A DNA stretch of 64,000 bases from Gyrodactylus bullatarudis (Eukaryota; Platyhelminthes; Monogenea; Gyrodactylidea; Gyrodactylidae), in assembly GCA_012064415.1 (NCBI GenBank), contig SSNU01000150.1:1-64000 (forward strand). Reading direction: 5' to 3'. A program made the translations under genes and the position numbers. This document shows, in pieces, positions 1 to 11,021 of the stretch; positions within the stretch are counted from its first letter, which is position 1; every line of letters begins with the position of its first letter. The notes beneath the pieces were generated by a model, which had not been told where the DNA came from, made no database searches, and saw only the letters and a program-made list of their open reading frames with translations.

Positions 1-169
1 TTTTTTTGTCTTCTCCCTTTTTCAATTACGATCAACTCTCTTCTAATTTTGTCAAATGTTTACTAATTTGTATTGCTCTTCACTAAATTCGTTTAATTGT
101 CCTCTAATTTCGTTGGATGACTGTAATTTTTCTGCCATTGGATTAAAATTTGAATTCTGCGTGGATCAA

Positions 170-310
170 TATGTTTTGTGTAAGGGTGAAGTTAGTTCAA
201 TTTTTTAACTGATGCTTAATAAAATAACTGCCCGATTTTCTGGCGGTTTTTTGTGAAAATTTTGTCATGTTTTTTAGGACATATAGACTTTCTGATAAGA
301 TTTTTCAAAA
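170..310. repeat. Dispersed repeat, copy 1 (partner at 2110-2250)
   Basis: Aligns by eye in direct orientation with about 2110-2250. Shared blocks include 'gatgcttaataaaa'/'gacgcttaataaaa', 'cgattttctgg' and 'gtcatgttttt(t)aggac'. Divergence is moderate, so these are old copies of a non-coding mobile or satellite-like unit. No coding content is seen. Confidence 0.55.
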
Positions 311-429
311 TTATAATTATAATTAGTATTTATATGTTAACCGGGGTAGAGTCTGAAGAGACCCTCAAATATACGCTTGTTGTTCTCCGAAACTTTGTAA
401 TGAGTTTATAATCTAACACAAAAAATATA

Positions 430-690
430 TATGTTACAGCTAATATTGATATTAGCTAGCTAAAACGTACTAGCTAGCCAATATGATTTATAAAAATAGA
501 ATACTGGATTTTGCTAGCTAATATTATTTCAATGCCTGTTTTATCATAATATATAGTTTCTAGCAACTATTTTCTCTCTCCTAGTTACACTTACTATTGA
601 AGGGATTGATACGGAACCTTCTATTTAATTCCTATCTTGTAAGAAATTTTGTAATTTTTTTTCAAAAGGGCCTTCTTAATTTTCTTCAAA
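430..690. repeat. Dispersed repeat, copy 1 (partner at 46436-46640)
   Basis: Shares with 46436-46640 an imperfect palindromic start ('ctaatattgatattagctag') and then a conserved tail including 'tattgaagggattgata', 'ccttctattta' and 'tttcaaaaggg'. The tandem 'agctagctaa' motifs suggest the terminus of a small non-autonomous element. Confidence 0.6.
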
Positions 691-2109
691 ATATCAAATA
701 GAATATCGCCTCAATTTTTAATATAGATACCTCACCATGCTAGACCTTGCTAGAGAATTTTTTAACTAAAATTGCATATCTGCGAACCCAGAGCAGATGA
801 AGACCTGAGACAGAGCTAGTAAATATTTTAATTTTATTTAGTACTTTATAATGAGTCATTATAACTTATAACCTACTAAAATTAACTATTTTTAAACTAC
901 AATTTATTATTATACTATTTCAACTTTTAAATAAATATTTTTAGTAACTTAAATTTCCATGCCTTGTTTAATTTAAATCCCTACATCTGATTGGTTCTTG
1001 AAATTTCGACCAATCAGAATAAGCAAAGTTTATCGATGAATCACTTTTAAAAAAAGCTGAAAAGTTTGAAAAATTAATATCATTTTCAAATCTCCAGCAT
1101 TTTGTATCTCCAAAACCGATAGATTTGAAAATCCCGTTATGCTATACTTTAATAAAGATTTTTAATAGAAAATTTCAATAAAATAATTCTTAATAATCAA
1201 AAAAAAAACTCGTTACTTTTAAGTAGATCATATAATATACTAAAAAAAGTAGCTTATTCTATCGTTTGTATACTTTTATGTGATTTTTAAGCTACTATTT
1301 TGAAGCTCTAGTTATTATGTATCTTAGGAAAATTTGAATTGCACCATTAGAAAGCTTGATTTTAAGAGATTATTTAATTATAATTAAATTATTATTATTA
1401 TTTAATCAAGAAATGGCTAAAAAATTATTGTTAATATTTCTTGTGATCTCTTATGAGAATCATTAAACATGGAATGCCAAAATGGCAAAGCTTTTTCAAT
1501 GTATACTCAAATTAATGCTTTTATGTTTTTCTAACTTTCGAATTTAGAAACCAACAATGATATTCTTGATGAAGTTCGACAATCTTTAAATAGAAAAAAA
1601 TCCTGATTTGACACTAATCCAATGTCTAACTAACTTGCCGAGATTAATAATTTACTTTGAATCATTTGATGAAAGGGATAGACCCAGGTGTATGGGGTAG
1701 TGTAAATTAAATCCAGGCCCCTGAACAACATTAATTCCAGAAGATATATTCCTCAAAATGTTCATTGATGCAAACGACATTCTTGGGCTAAATGAAATGA
1801 ATGAATAAATAATTAATTTTATTCCATTGACTCAAAATTCTTTATGACTTCATGATTTTCCTCTTTTCTTGTCTTTTCAAAGTTTGACCTTTACCTCCTC
1901 TCCTCATATATACCCATAATTGGTGAACAACTTTAATTATAGCTTAAGTTACTTTTTCAGCCTGTAACACTGGTGGTCATAAAAAATTCAGAATTAACGT
2001 CTATGTAAAAGAGTGAACTGGTGTAAAATTGTGCGCTGATTCCGATTTTGTTCTCAAATCTGAAAATTCCCTATAATTTCTGAGATAAATTTAATTTTCC
2101 ATGCCGATC

Positions 2110-2250
2110 GATATGACATGTGTAGAGGTGGAGTCAGTTCAATTTCTTTAACTGACGCTTAATAAAAAACAGCTCGATTTTCTGGGGTTTTTAATGCAAA
2201 TTTAGTCATGTTTTCAGGACTTAACAGGCTGTCCAATAAGATATTTAAAA
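2110..2250. repeat. Dispersed repeat, copy 2 (partner at 170-310)
   Basis: Second copy of the unit at 170-310, same orientation, with several small indels between them. It lies in gene-free sequence. Confidence 0.5.
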
Positions 2251-2660
2251 ATTAACAAAAAAATATCTTGATCAAAATTCTTTTCGAATCTACCATTGGT
2301 TTTTCGTTATCTGGTTGGAAGCCGGTACAAAAGTTGAATTTTCAAAGTTTGATTCTTTACAAATTTTTCCTTTCTCAATTTAAAATTAAAAAATAATAAT
2401 TCATCGATTCTACACAACTAACTAGCTCAATGGTTGACAAAAAACAAAATTTGAAATCAATAAGTAGATCAAGAAAATATAAAAAATTACAACTCAAATT
2501 CTTAGACGTATCAACTCAAACAAATTTACGATATAAAAAAACCTTTAGAGAATATCCGATAAAACCAAATGACCTAGCTTATCTACTTGGCTATAAAAAT
2601 ATCTTTAAAATGAGTGTTCTAATGTCGTATGAAATCTTTATTTACACGAGTTATGATTGA

Positions 2661-4070
2661 GCAAAGATTGTCTTTCCATTAACATAACACCTGGAGTAAA
2701 TACTAACGTGGTCTATACCTTTTGCTTTGAGAGAAAGTGTTGAACAAACTGCTAGATAATTGTTTTCATTATAAAGATATACAAAATGAAGTATAAATGC
2801 AAAAGGTATTTTCAAGCACATCTCTGATTAGGTCATTTTAATACAATATTTGTGAATTTTTTTACTCATGATGTAAGTATTTTAAGATATTAATAGTATC
2901 TTATGTCTGTGGAAAGACGAACTGTCTCATACGAAACCAGAAAGTAGTTTTTTTTCATCATCAAAAAGGGAAAAATAGCTTGATAAAAAATCTTTGATCT
3001 TGATTAGTAGAGTACAGCTCAATTTTTAAAACTATCAACATTACAATTCTCGAACAGATTTTAGTAATAAACAGATACAGAGGATTTTATTTATGTAAAA
3101 ATCTATTCTCAGAACTATCTGAGAACATAGGTAGAAATTCCCAAAATGTCAAGGGAGTAAATACGGTAAACGTCCTAAAGATCTAATATAGAGTTAGTCC
3201 TCAAAAAAAATTTTAAAAATCTACTCGATAGATATTTTTTCGATTAGTTATTATTCACTCATTAACTTTTCAATATTTCACACACCATAATTATCCTCAA
3301 TTAACTTCTGTAAAGCAGAGATTACTCATAAGGGCCTAGAGGGTCTAATTAGTAAGGTCAACAATGTTTTCGTTCCCGATAAAAATCGATAATGATTTTT
3401 GATTAATTCAATCAATCCTGTTCCTGACTCTCATATTCCAGTCACACTTGAAATTATAGTTGTCAAACATTTTTTTGAGGACTAACTCTATATTAGATCT
3501 TTAGGACTTTTACTGCACTTGATAACGGAGACAAGTAATATTAATTTTTTATGGATGGTGGTACTATATCCACTAAGCCATCCCAACTATGACACGTAAA
3601 ATAAATTAGATATAAAAAACATGTAAAATATCTACCTTCATTTCCAGAAATGTTTGAATATTTTTAAATTCATTTTCAAACTTGGCTTTCTATGCTTAAA
3701 ATGCTTCTATATGCGGTTAAATACACAAAGGAGTTGAGCAGTCCTCTATTGATTAGTTTTTAATGATATTTGATGTATTTAATGGTTGAAACGAGAAATT
3801 TACGACCTCTTAACCACAAGTGATTAGACGATAGATACATGATAAAGTAAGGGCTAACCAATAGAAGATTTGCTCTCTCTTGTTTTACAGTAAGGGTTCT
3901 TTTTAACTTTAATGATATAAAAACAAATATCCCTAGGATCATGGAATAATGCTTTTCTCAATGAAGATTTCAATTCTCACACAAGGTGACGTGAGATGAT
4001 TTTTTTCTATAATCTTCATCGAGACACGCTTTAAAGTTATTTTTTTGATCAATTGTTATTATAAAAGTAT
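2661..4070. other. Gene-free stretch containing one inverted-repeat element
   Basis: The only organised structure is the inverted repeat annotated at 3148-3523. The remaining sequence is AT-rich without convincing coding potential. A 60-codon ORF at 3760-3942 on the minus strand has no recognisable motif. Confidence 0.5.
3148..3523. mobile_element. MITE-like element with terminal inverted repeats
   Basis: Left arm about 3148-3208 and right arm about 3470-3523 are reverse complements. Their core is 'cctaaagatctaatatagag' at the left and its complement at the right, continuing into 'ttagtcctcaaaaaa'. A roughly 260-bp interior separates them and has no ORF. This fits a small non-autonomous DNA transposon; the family is not recognised. 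Confidence 0.7.
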
Positions 4071-4433
4071 TTACTCAGATATGCTAAAGTTTTCGACCCA
4101 TGCTTGGAAGATGGTCTTGTCATAGATGAGACGAAACTTTGTCAGCATTTGATATTGCTGGTTGAATTCTAGTGTTGTATAATCACATTCCATGAAAAGA
4201 TTCTTATTGAAGGATAAAGCCATGAAGCCAATGAGATTATCATATCGTGTTTCTAAATCCGAAATGTTTTGGTAAATTAAGCTTTCATTGACACAGATCG
4301 TTTCATACTGAGACTCGAAAGGCTTGATGTTCCTTTTAGAAAATACACCTCTCGACATGGAGAAAACGAAGAAAGATCGAAAATAAAAGATTACTCTCAA
4401 TGAGACACGTTGTTTATATACCTCACATAGCAT
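4071..4433 (-). CDS. Unassigned 120-codon ORF, possible exon
   Basis: A 120-residue ORF, long for this AT-rich background and of mixed composition, so it may be a real exon. I do not recognise it. A stretch around residues 70-95 (FNKNLFMECDYTTLEF) faintly recalls the finger or palm part of DEG/ENaC channels, for example 'MNSLVHCQYDGFECSREQF' in the gene at 17.3 kb. No membrane segment or cysteine pattern confirms this. No flanking exons were found; it may equally be a chance ORF or the relic of a gene. Confidence 0.25.
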   Translation of the reverse strand: MLCEVYKQRVSLRVIFYFRSFFVFSMSRGVFSKRNIKPFESQYETICVNESLIYQNISDLETRYDNLIGFMALSFNKNLFMECDYTTLEFNQQYQMLTKFRLIYDKTIFQAWVENFSISE

Positions 4434-6936
4434 GATAAGAAAATTATTTTAAGCTTGAATAGATTTAATTTTTCATTTTTTATCGATCATCGTTATTAGT
4501 TGACAGGGTGGAATCGATGTATTTTGAGACACATAAATATTTTTCCCACGTTATGGTTAGGGATAAAGGAAATTTAATTCAACCTAAAATAAACCACAAA
4601 ACAGTAAAATAAGATCTAAAATAAGTTATACTTGATACTTATTTTTAGATTTGCCATTATTCAGAGCTATTCAGGACTATCAAAATTTCAAGCGAACAAT
4701 AAGTAAAATTGCCCTATTCTTATTTTTTCATCAATTTTAAGACTTAACAGGCTTAAACGACCCAAATGTGAGCAAAAAAATTCAAATTAATTTAAACAAA
4801 TGTCAAAAATTACATTCATATGTAAGAATAGCATTAATAAATTCAGTTTGAACGATAATATTTACGAACTTCATCAAGAATATTTGAGTTAGGTTCTAAA
4901 CTCATTTGGAAGGTTTAGAGAACAACAAAAGTCTGAGCAAAATATTGAACTAGAAATAGCGTAGAATACAGTATTTTAAAAATCTTTTAAAGCTTTATTT
5001 AGTTCAATCTGAGGAAGAACAATTTTGAGGTTTCATACATGTCAATCATCATCGGCCAATCAGATTCGAGAAATCAAAAGTTTATAATTCAAAACATATC
5101 TGAATTGTGAATTCTCCATCAACCAAAGTTTTATGCTGTTTTTTTGGTATACAATCACGGATCTTAATTTTTGATGATACCAAAAAGTGCTTTTATCTTT
5201 CACCTGTCCATCTACAAGATCAGAAATTGACAACAAGTCATTTCTTTTGAAATATTTTGTCAATCTAAATTTGACCCTAACATGGGTGACTTTAAAATTA
5301 AAAAATATTAAGTTTTGTTGATGGGAATTATCCTAAAATTGGATTATTAGAATTTAATGCTTCTACAGGCTTAGCATATGAGATAATAATATTTAATTTT
5401 TTGTCAACTAGACATACTTTCAAGTATATTGATATTTTAACCAAAAGAATTTTTACAAATTTTACCAATGTTTTCTAATAGTTGAAAGAATTTGGGAAAA
5501 GTCTTCGATTTCGTGAAAAAGGAATTTTCAACTTAACTGATATAAGACTGGTATAACTCTCAAAACTCTGCACCAAGAGGGGAGAGAGTCAAAGTTGTAT
5601 CACATCAAAGCCAATCCCTTTACAAGTAAGCTTAGGAATTCAGATGATTTTTAAGAAATGAAATGTTTGCGGATAAAACTCCAAATTTATTTTAGACAGC
5701 CACTGATGTTCTCTGTTAAGTTTTTTCCAGAAACAAATAGTGGAAAGGTATATAATTTTTAATTCTCAATTGAATGGTATGAATTTCATCGATGAATTAT
5801 GAAAAATGCTCAAAATCGTAATCTTAGCATCTTTTGTTTTGAAACGTTGGTATTTGGTAAATTAATGCATATGAAACCTAAATATGAGGTCGTTTCAATC
5901 ATATGACTAAAAAAACATTGGAAAAATTATGATTAAAAGTAAAGCTAATTAATATGAAGATGGGAATTTAGGATTTTTACAAAATTCTTAATTTTTTCAT
6001 CAAGAAACTAAATTTGATCAAGATTTTTTGGAATCTAGATCATGAGGCCCTCTTTCACGATGAGGAGAAAAAAAATTTAGAAAAAAATATATATATGTAT
6101 ATGTACTTGAAAGTATGTCTAGCTGACAAAAAATTAAATATCATTGCATTTATTAAATAAAATAAAATTATGAAAAACTTTTCTTGTGAAGTTTACATCA
6201 CCCCGATAAACAATTTGATACCGAAACTCTATATCAATCTGATCAGAATTTAATTTCCTACAAAATGGTATGAAAATCTCAGAATTTCGGTATTAAAACA
6301 AGTTCAAACAAACTAATAGACCTACTAAATAGTATGTGGACAGAAGAAAAATAATATTTTTTCTCGGAAAAGTGGCGTGGGCTCTTTCCCATATGCCAAA
6401 GCTGGTGTAAAATTGTATTTGATTTCGTAATTATATTCTCAAAATTTGGATAATTTTCAAGACTAGGTGCATAAATTTTTAAAACCCTATGGATCGGGGC
6501 GAATAAGTTGTTAGGAAAAATGTATTGAAATTGCTCGATAAGGATGGTTCAAGTTTTACCTTTCAAAATTTCAATGGACGATTATTTCAATTTTGAAGAT
6601 TTTTTTTCATATTTATTCTATCTGGGGTCACAATCAAGTGGAGATCATCCGAAAGTGTTCGATTAAGAGTGAAAAGTTTTCACTGAAAACGCTAATACTA
6701 TGGCACTCCTGAGCTCCGGGATAGAATCTCTCAAATTTCTTCCACCACCTTTTTGGTTAGTATTTCTAATCTGAGCTAGTCTTATAAGGATAGTATTTTG
6801 CCGAGAACCCTTGTTTACAGACAAGTTAACTATGATTAACTTCTCATTCTATAAGATGGTGATGATATAAGTAAACGAAACCAGCGAATAAGTAAAGATA
6901 ACCGTATTTATTATTTTTTTTTATCAAAAACCCTTT
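4434..6936. other. Gene-free stretch with one TIR element and dispersed repeats
   Basis: Contains the inverted-repeat element 5389-6141. A short motif near 6020 ('aatctagatcatgaggccc') belongs to a palindromic repeat family also seen near 29.1, 30.7, 47.7 and 50.5 kb. A motif at 6380-6420 ('ctctttcccatatgccaaa') resembles 63628-63648. A 67-codon ORF at 5060-5263 minus has no recognisable feature. Confidence 0.5.
5389..6141. mobile_element. Non-autonomous DNA transposon with ~39-bp TIRs
   Basis: Left arm 5389-5427 begins 'atatttaattttttgtcaac'. Right arm 6101-6141 is its reverse complement with one internal mismatch (gtcaact/gtcagct). The 750-bp interior has no long ORF. The arms diverge immediately outside, so these are probably the true ends. 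No target-site duplication is obvious. Family unknown. Confidence 0.75.
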
Positions 6937-8251
6937 TCATGCCTTCTCTCTTTCGTAATCTCTCTTAAGAGGACCCATGAATGCCTTCTTTTCAGCGCGT
7001 GTCTGGAATCTACCATGACCCATTTTAGAAGAAGTATCAATGAATTTGAGGTTGATGTTTTCAAGAGCTTTTCGGGATTTTTGAGTTATCAATGAATGTC
7101 TAAGGGTGATTGGCCTCTTTCTGGTACCCATGCAGCAACCTTTGATCATGATAAAGTCATTCTTGACCTCACCATAGTGAGGGAAGCCACCCATTGGTGT
7201 AATGTTCTTGGCAGTAAGATCGTGTTCTGTAGATGCATTTCCTTTAACTTTCATTAGGGAAGCAACATTCTTGTTTTCTTCCTTGCTCTGTTCAACTTTG
7301 AGAGCATCTAATTGACCTTGGATTCCAAGTCCAATACGGTAGATCTTTTTATTGACTTCAGTCCTGTGATGGTAACCTTTTTGGCCAGCTCTGGCGACTG
7401 TTCTGGCTACTCTGGCAGGATGCCAAGCACCGATACAAGCAACTTTTCTTAGACCCTTATGTGTCTTTCTTGGAAGCTTCTTGGTATTCCATCTTGAGGT
7501 AACACCCTTGAAACCTTTACCCTTGGTGACACCGATGCAATCAATCATTTGGTCTTGGGAAAAGACATTGGTGACTGGAATTTGTTTTTCGAAATGCTCA
7601 CGGGCCCATTGGATTTTTTTGTTGATAGTACCACCGTTGATTTGGATTTCAATGATGTGGGCTTTCTTTTGTCTGTGATTCATGAGACGCATTTGAGTGT
7701 GGCAAAGAGCACGGATAACACAGCAATGACTTGCCATTTTCTTGAAACTTCTTTCGAGTTCAGCTTTTCCAGTGTTGGATGCCCACTTGAGGGATGACTT
7801 GGTAAAGGCTTTCTTTTGAGAACCACACCAGTGCTTGTAGAAGCGACGTTTGCATTCATCACTGATGTGCTCAGCCCAGACAGTCTTGTAGCATTTAAGA
7901 CCCTTGGCAGTCATGGCATAACCGACGATGCCAACAATAACCATCGGGGGAGTTTCAATAATTGTAACTGGTTCAACAATTTCTTTCTTGTGAGCCTTGG
8001 AGCCAAGACGATTGAGCTCACGAACAATGTGTGTCATACCAGCCTTGAATCCTATGAATGAAGTCAGGTGTGGTGGTAGGCTTTTTTTATCCTTTGGGAA
8101 TGACTTTGCTCTACCTTTTAGAGTTCGTGAACGTTTCTTTGGAGTAAATCCAAGAGAACCATGACGAGGAGCCGAAAACTTTCTATGAGACTAAGGGAAA
8201 TAAATATTAGTATAGGTTGAATGGGAAGTAAAAGATTAGTAAACTTACCAT
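6937..8251 (-). CDS. RPL3: 60S ribosomal protein L3 (uL3)
   Basis: Core protein of the large ribosomal subunit that shapes the peptidyl-transferase region. Two exons: 8249-8251 is only the ATG, then a 58-nt intron (gtaagttt...cccttag), then 8190-6937. Joined length is 418 residues, close to the usual 400-420. The N-terminus reads [20 protein letters not shown] and then the conserved [13 protein letters not shown]. Downstream are the typical GTKGKGF-like loop ([20 protein letters not shown]), the WHPARV segment containing the hydroxylated His position of the family, and [14 protein letters not shown]. An AATAAA poly(A) signal lies at about 6908-6913 on the minus strand. An intron right after the start codon is also found in vertebrate RPL3. 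It heads a run of three minus-strand genes. Intact and confidently identified. Confidence 0.98.
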
Positions 8252-8533
8252 TATAGTACTCTTTCAACACGCTAGTAAAGTTGAATAGTGATTATAATAA
8301 TAATGAATTAAACAACAAACTTTTATTTCAAAATAGATTTTTTAATTAAAAGGCAAGGCAAAATTTTAAAATTTTTATTAAATTAATTGAATTAATTTAA
8401 TTGAAAATATATTAATTTCTATAAATAGATTAGAAACCGTAGTATCTGTGAAATAATTATAAGTTTTTTAATTTCTGTGAGAAAGACACAAGTTGGTTAT
8501 TATATAAGTCTATAACTGAATAAAATAATGTTA

Positions 8534-9394
8534 TCAAAAATTTATTTTAAAATGCAAAAGATTGACAGCATGAAAATTTGAGTTTGCTACAATTTCTGCT
8601 GAATAGTTTATGGAATTTAGACCATCTAATCTGTACCTGAATAAGGATTTTTCTAAAAGTTTGTAGTTATTGCCAGTAATATCTGCCTGGGTATGTTTCA
8701 GCATCTTAAATTTTACTGATTCATTTGCTCTAACAACTGGAATGCCCAAATTGTTGATTCTTTTAAATATGTCGTCATCCTCACTACCCCAGCCTTCATA
8801 TAAATTAGAATAGCCATTAACTCTGAGGAAAGTTGATGTCGGAATTGCAAATACACCTCCGACTAATTCGTAATAAGGCAGTTTATACATAAATTTATCA
8901 GTTGCTCTACTAATGTGTTTTGGGTAAATTGAGCATTTGTAAGGACTCCCTTCATTTGAGTTTATAATCATATCTGAATCATGAAATATTAGACACCCTG
9001 CAGAAATGTTGTATTTGAGAGCAGCCAGAAAGCCAGCATTCATTAAACTTGCTTTATTGAAATATCCATTATCATTTTGTTCTGAAATTATGATATTATA
9101 ATCGATTCCTTTAAGAATTTCGTCCAACTTCTTAAGGGTTACGATCAATTGTGGCTCTCTTTGGCGGTAAGGTATGATGATTAAAACTTTCTGAAGATAT
9201 TTATCATCAAGGGTTATAAAATTCTTGTAAAGATATTCTGAAAATTTTTCTACTGAAATAATTTTCTTCGATAAGAGCTGATTAATTTTAAATTTTGGAT
9301 CTTGTTTATCAATGCTTGTGGCAGGGAGCATAAACTTATAGAAGAACAGTAGTATCAAGAAAGATGATACGGTGAGTTTGAATGTTTTATTCAT
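8534..9394 (-). CDS. Beta-1,4-galactosyltransferase family (GT7) glycosyltransferase
   Basis: A single-exon, 286-residue type II Golgi membrane protein. A hydrophobic anchor spans about residues 7-24, followed by a short stem. Family motifs appear in order: IPYRQRE at 75-80, FNKASLMNAGF at 112-122 (compare FNRAKLLNVGF), the metal-binding DxD as FHDSD at 138-141, YELVGGV at 175-181, the acceptor-site GWGSEDDD at 201-208, and the Mn ligands M231 and H234 in MLKHT. It should transfer a hexose from a UDP-sugar to a GlcNAc- or xylose-type acceptor. The exact donor and acceptor cannot be read from sequence. It is shorter than B4GALT1 (about 400 residues), and Gly-Ser-Glu replaces the usual Gly-Gly-Glu in the GWGGEDDD loop. 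All catalytic residues appear intact. Confidence 0.93.
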   Translation of the reverse strand: MNKTFKLTVSSFLILLFFYKFMLPATSIDKQDPKFKINQLLSKKIISVEKFSEYLYKNFITLDDKYLQKVLIIIPYRQREPQLIVTLKKLDEILKGIDYNIIISEQNDNGYFNKASLMNAGFLAALKYNISAGCLIFHDSDMIINSNEGSPYKCSIYPKHISRATDKFMYKLPYYELVGGVFAIPTSTFLRVNGYSNLYEGWGSEDDDIFKRINNLGIPVVRANESVKFKMLKHTQADITGNNYKLLEKSLFRYRLDGLNSINYSAEIVANSNFHAVNLLHFKINF

Positions 9395-9532
9395 CTTTTA
9401 ATGTCAGAGGGATATGAACTATAATATAATTTGATATTATTCAAATTCTATTGGCTGTAATGAGTTTGACGAATTAGAAAACAGTCATAAGAATTACTAA
9501 ATATTTATTTACAATCTATAAAAAGACATCAA

Positions 9533-10790
9533 TCAGAGCCACTGGTCACTAGCCATCATACCAATATCCAATACTCTCCAAGAAGTCCAAGGATAAAGAT
9601 CCGATTGGTCTCGACAAAGAGCCCAAACATGATTAAAGCGAAGAAGCTTCTCTGGATCGCCTTCTTTAACTTCCCCTTTGGAATCTCTTAAGCATGAAAT
9701 TTGTTGAGTCTGGAAGGAAACAATTAATACTGGACCTTGATCCATCATCTTGCCCATTTGTAATTCCACATTATTGATATCTACAACATGAGAATCGAAC
9801 TTGAGGTTCAATTCGTACGCTTGCTTGATTGGATTGGATATTACATTGTAAGGAGCTTCATGACACCAGTCTTGAAGAACTTCAAGATTTCCCTTTACAA
9901 TAGCTTCCAAAACATTGGGAATTATATCAAAACGACAAAAGCGCATGAATGACTCTAGTGTGAAATTAGGATCCATTTTTACAATTTCATCAAGCACAGT
10001 TTGTAGCTCATTTTTCGAGGAAAATGAATTAAATATGCCAGAAAATTTTTCTGACACAATCCTCATCGAAGACAGAATTGGGTTTTCACTTTCCTCATAC
10101 TTGGTTCGTAAATCAAAATACTTTTTGGCAACAGAATTGTTATCCTTGAAATCTTGCCAAGCATTAAACCACCTAGAATCTTTGTGTAAGACCATTCCCA
10201 TATCTTCTTCGTTCGCTTCAACTACTCTCTGCTTGAAGTTGCTTGATAATTCGGCTCGTTTCTTAATTTTTTGTGGTGCTACGTAGATTTTGGCTCTGTC
10301 GGTAATAAATTCATTTTCAATAATCTTGACTCCATCTACAGCACTCTTGAAAGTTTGACTCTGTGAAATATTTTTTGATGCATCTGATACAGTAGAGGAA
10401 AATTGTTTCAGACGTTCAATACTTTCTTTCATCGCCTTATTCTTAGCTAAACTTTCAGTTTCATTTTGTATTTTGTTAGTCAATTCATCAATTTTATCTT
10501 TGAATTTGTTTACAGGAATTTCTTTTTCAATCTTTTTATATAGTTCTCGTATTGATTGAACTTCTTTAGACTTTTCTAGTTTCTCTGTTTCTTGTCGGAA
10601 TTTTTTAATTGATTCCTAAAATAGAAATATAATAGTGTACCTTTATTTCCTTATCTTTTTCGCTTTCTGATCGAATTTTGTCAAGAATATTCTCTAGGAA
10701 TGACTTCTGAGAAAAACATCGGTATATTTGAAGTTTAGAAGGGTATAATTTCCGCATAGAAACATGCTTGAAATGTAATCCAGCAAACAT
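9533..10790 (-). CDS. TIMM44: Mitochondrial import inner membrane translocase subunit TIM44
   Basis: Peripheral matrix protein that tethers mtHsp70 to the TIM23 channel and drives preprotein import. Two exons, 10790-10641 and 10615-9533, give 410 residues. The 25-nt intron 10616-10640 (gtacac...tattttag) must be removed, because splicing joins DKIRSESEKDKEIK to ESIKKFRQETEKLE. That join follows the conserved human order NIRQELAKNKEMK-ESIKKFRDEARRLE. The N-terminus carries a basic mitochondrial presequence (RKLYPSKLQIYRCF). The C-terminal Tim44 domain includes ESFMRFCRFDIIPNVLEAIVKGN and ends WRVLDIGMMASDQWL. It is divergently arranged with EIF4G2. Alternative readings without the intron shift the frame and stop within about 10 codons. 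Confidence 0.97.
10616..10640 (-). other. 25-nt intron in TIMM44
   Basis: GT-AG bounded on the minus strand: donor AAG|gtacac, acceptor tattttag|GAA. 25 is not a multiple of 3, and removal restores the frame across a highly conserved K|ESIKKF junction, so it is not a tolerated in-frame insertion. Confidence 0.9.
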
Positions 10791-11021
10791 TAATAAAATT
10801 CAAAGTTGAGGACTATTTTAAAATGTGAGAGAGTAAAAATTTTTTATTATTCTGTATTGTTTGAGACACAACTTTCGGCATTTTATTTGAAGCGGGCAGT
10901 AAGAGATCCCTCTAGAAGATCACTTCCCTATCCCCAGCCAAAAACGCAGAAATACTTACTTTTTCAAGGTAAATTTACTGTAAACTTATTTTAGATAATT
11001 TACAAATAAAATTTCAAAATT
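10791..11021. promoter_or_regulatory. Divergent promoter / 5'-leader region, TIMM44 and EIF4G2
   Basis: Start codons of TIMM44 (10790, minus) and EIF4G2 (about 11022, plus) are only 231 bp apart. This interval must contain both promoters and the EIF4G2 leader. A possible 26-nt leader intron lies at 10969-10994 (donor TTCAAG|gtaaat, acceptor cttattttag). An in-frame TAA at 11007-11009 marks the upstream limit of the EIF4G2 reading frame. No TATA box could be assigned with confidence. Confidence 0.5.

Larger units (their letters stand above)
1..2429. other. AT-rich non-coding region with dispersed repeats
   Basis: No supportable gene. Two blocks recur elsewhere. About 170-310 is similar to about 2110-2250: both contain 'agttcaatt', 'aactga(t/c)gcttaataaaa' and 'cgattttctgg'. 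About 430-690 is similar to 46436-46640: both contain 'ctaatattgatattagctag' followed by 'tattgaagggattgata'. The rest is A/T-rich sequence with short homopolymer runs. Confidence 0.6.

Noticed and set aside
7481..8061. Several plus-strand ORFs of 65-82 codons opposite RPL3
   Set aside because: They are antisense shadows of the strongly codon-biased RPL3 exon and show no family motifs.
10616..10640. Sequencing indel instead of a 25-nt intron
   Set aside because: The segment has GT and AG ends with a pyrimidine-rich 3' part, lies at a conserved junction, and seven similar cases occur in other genes.
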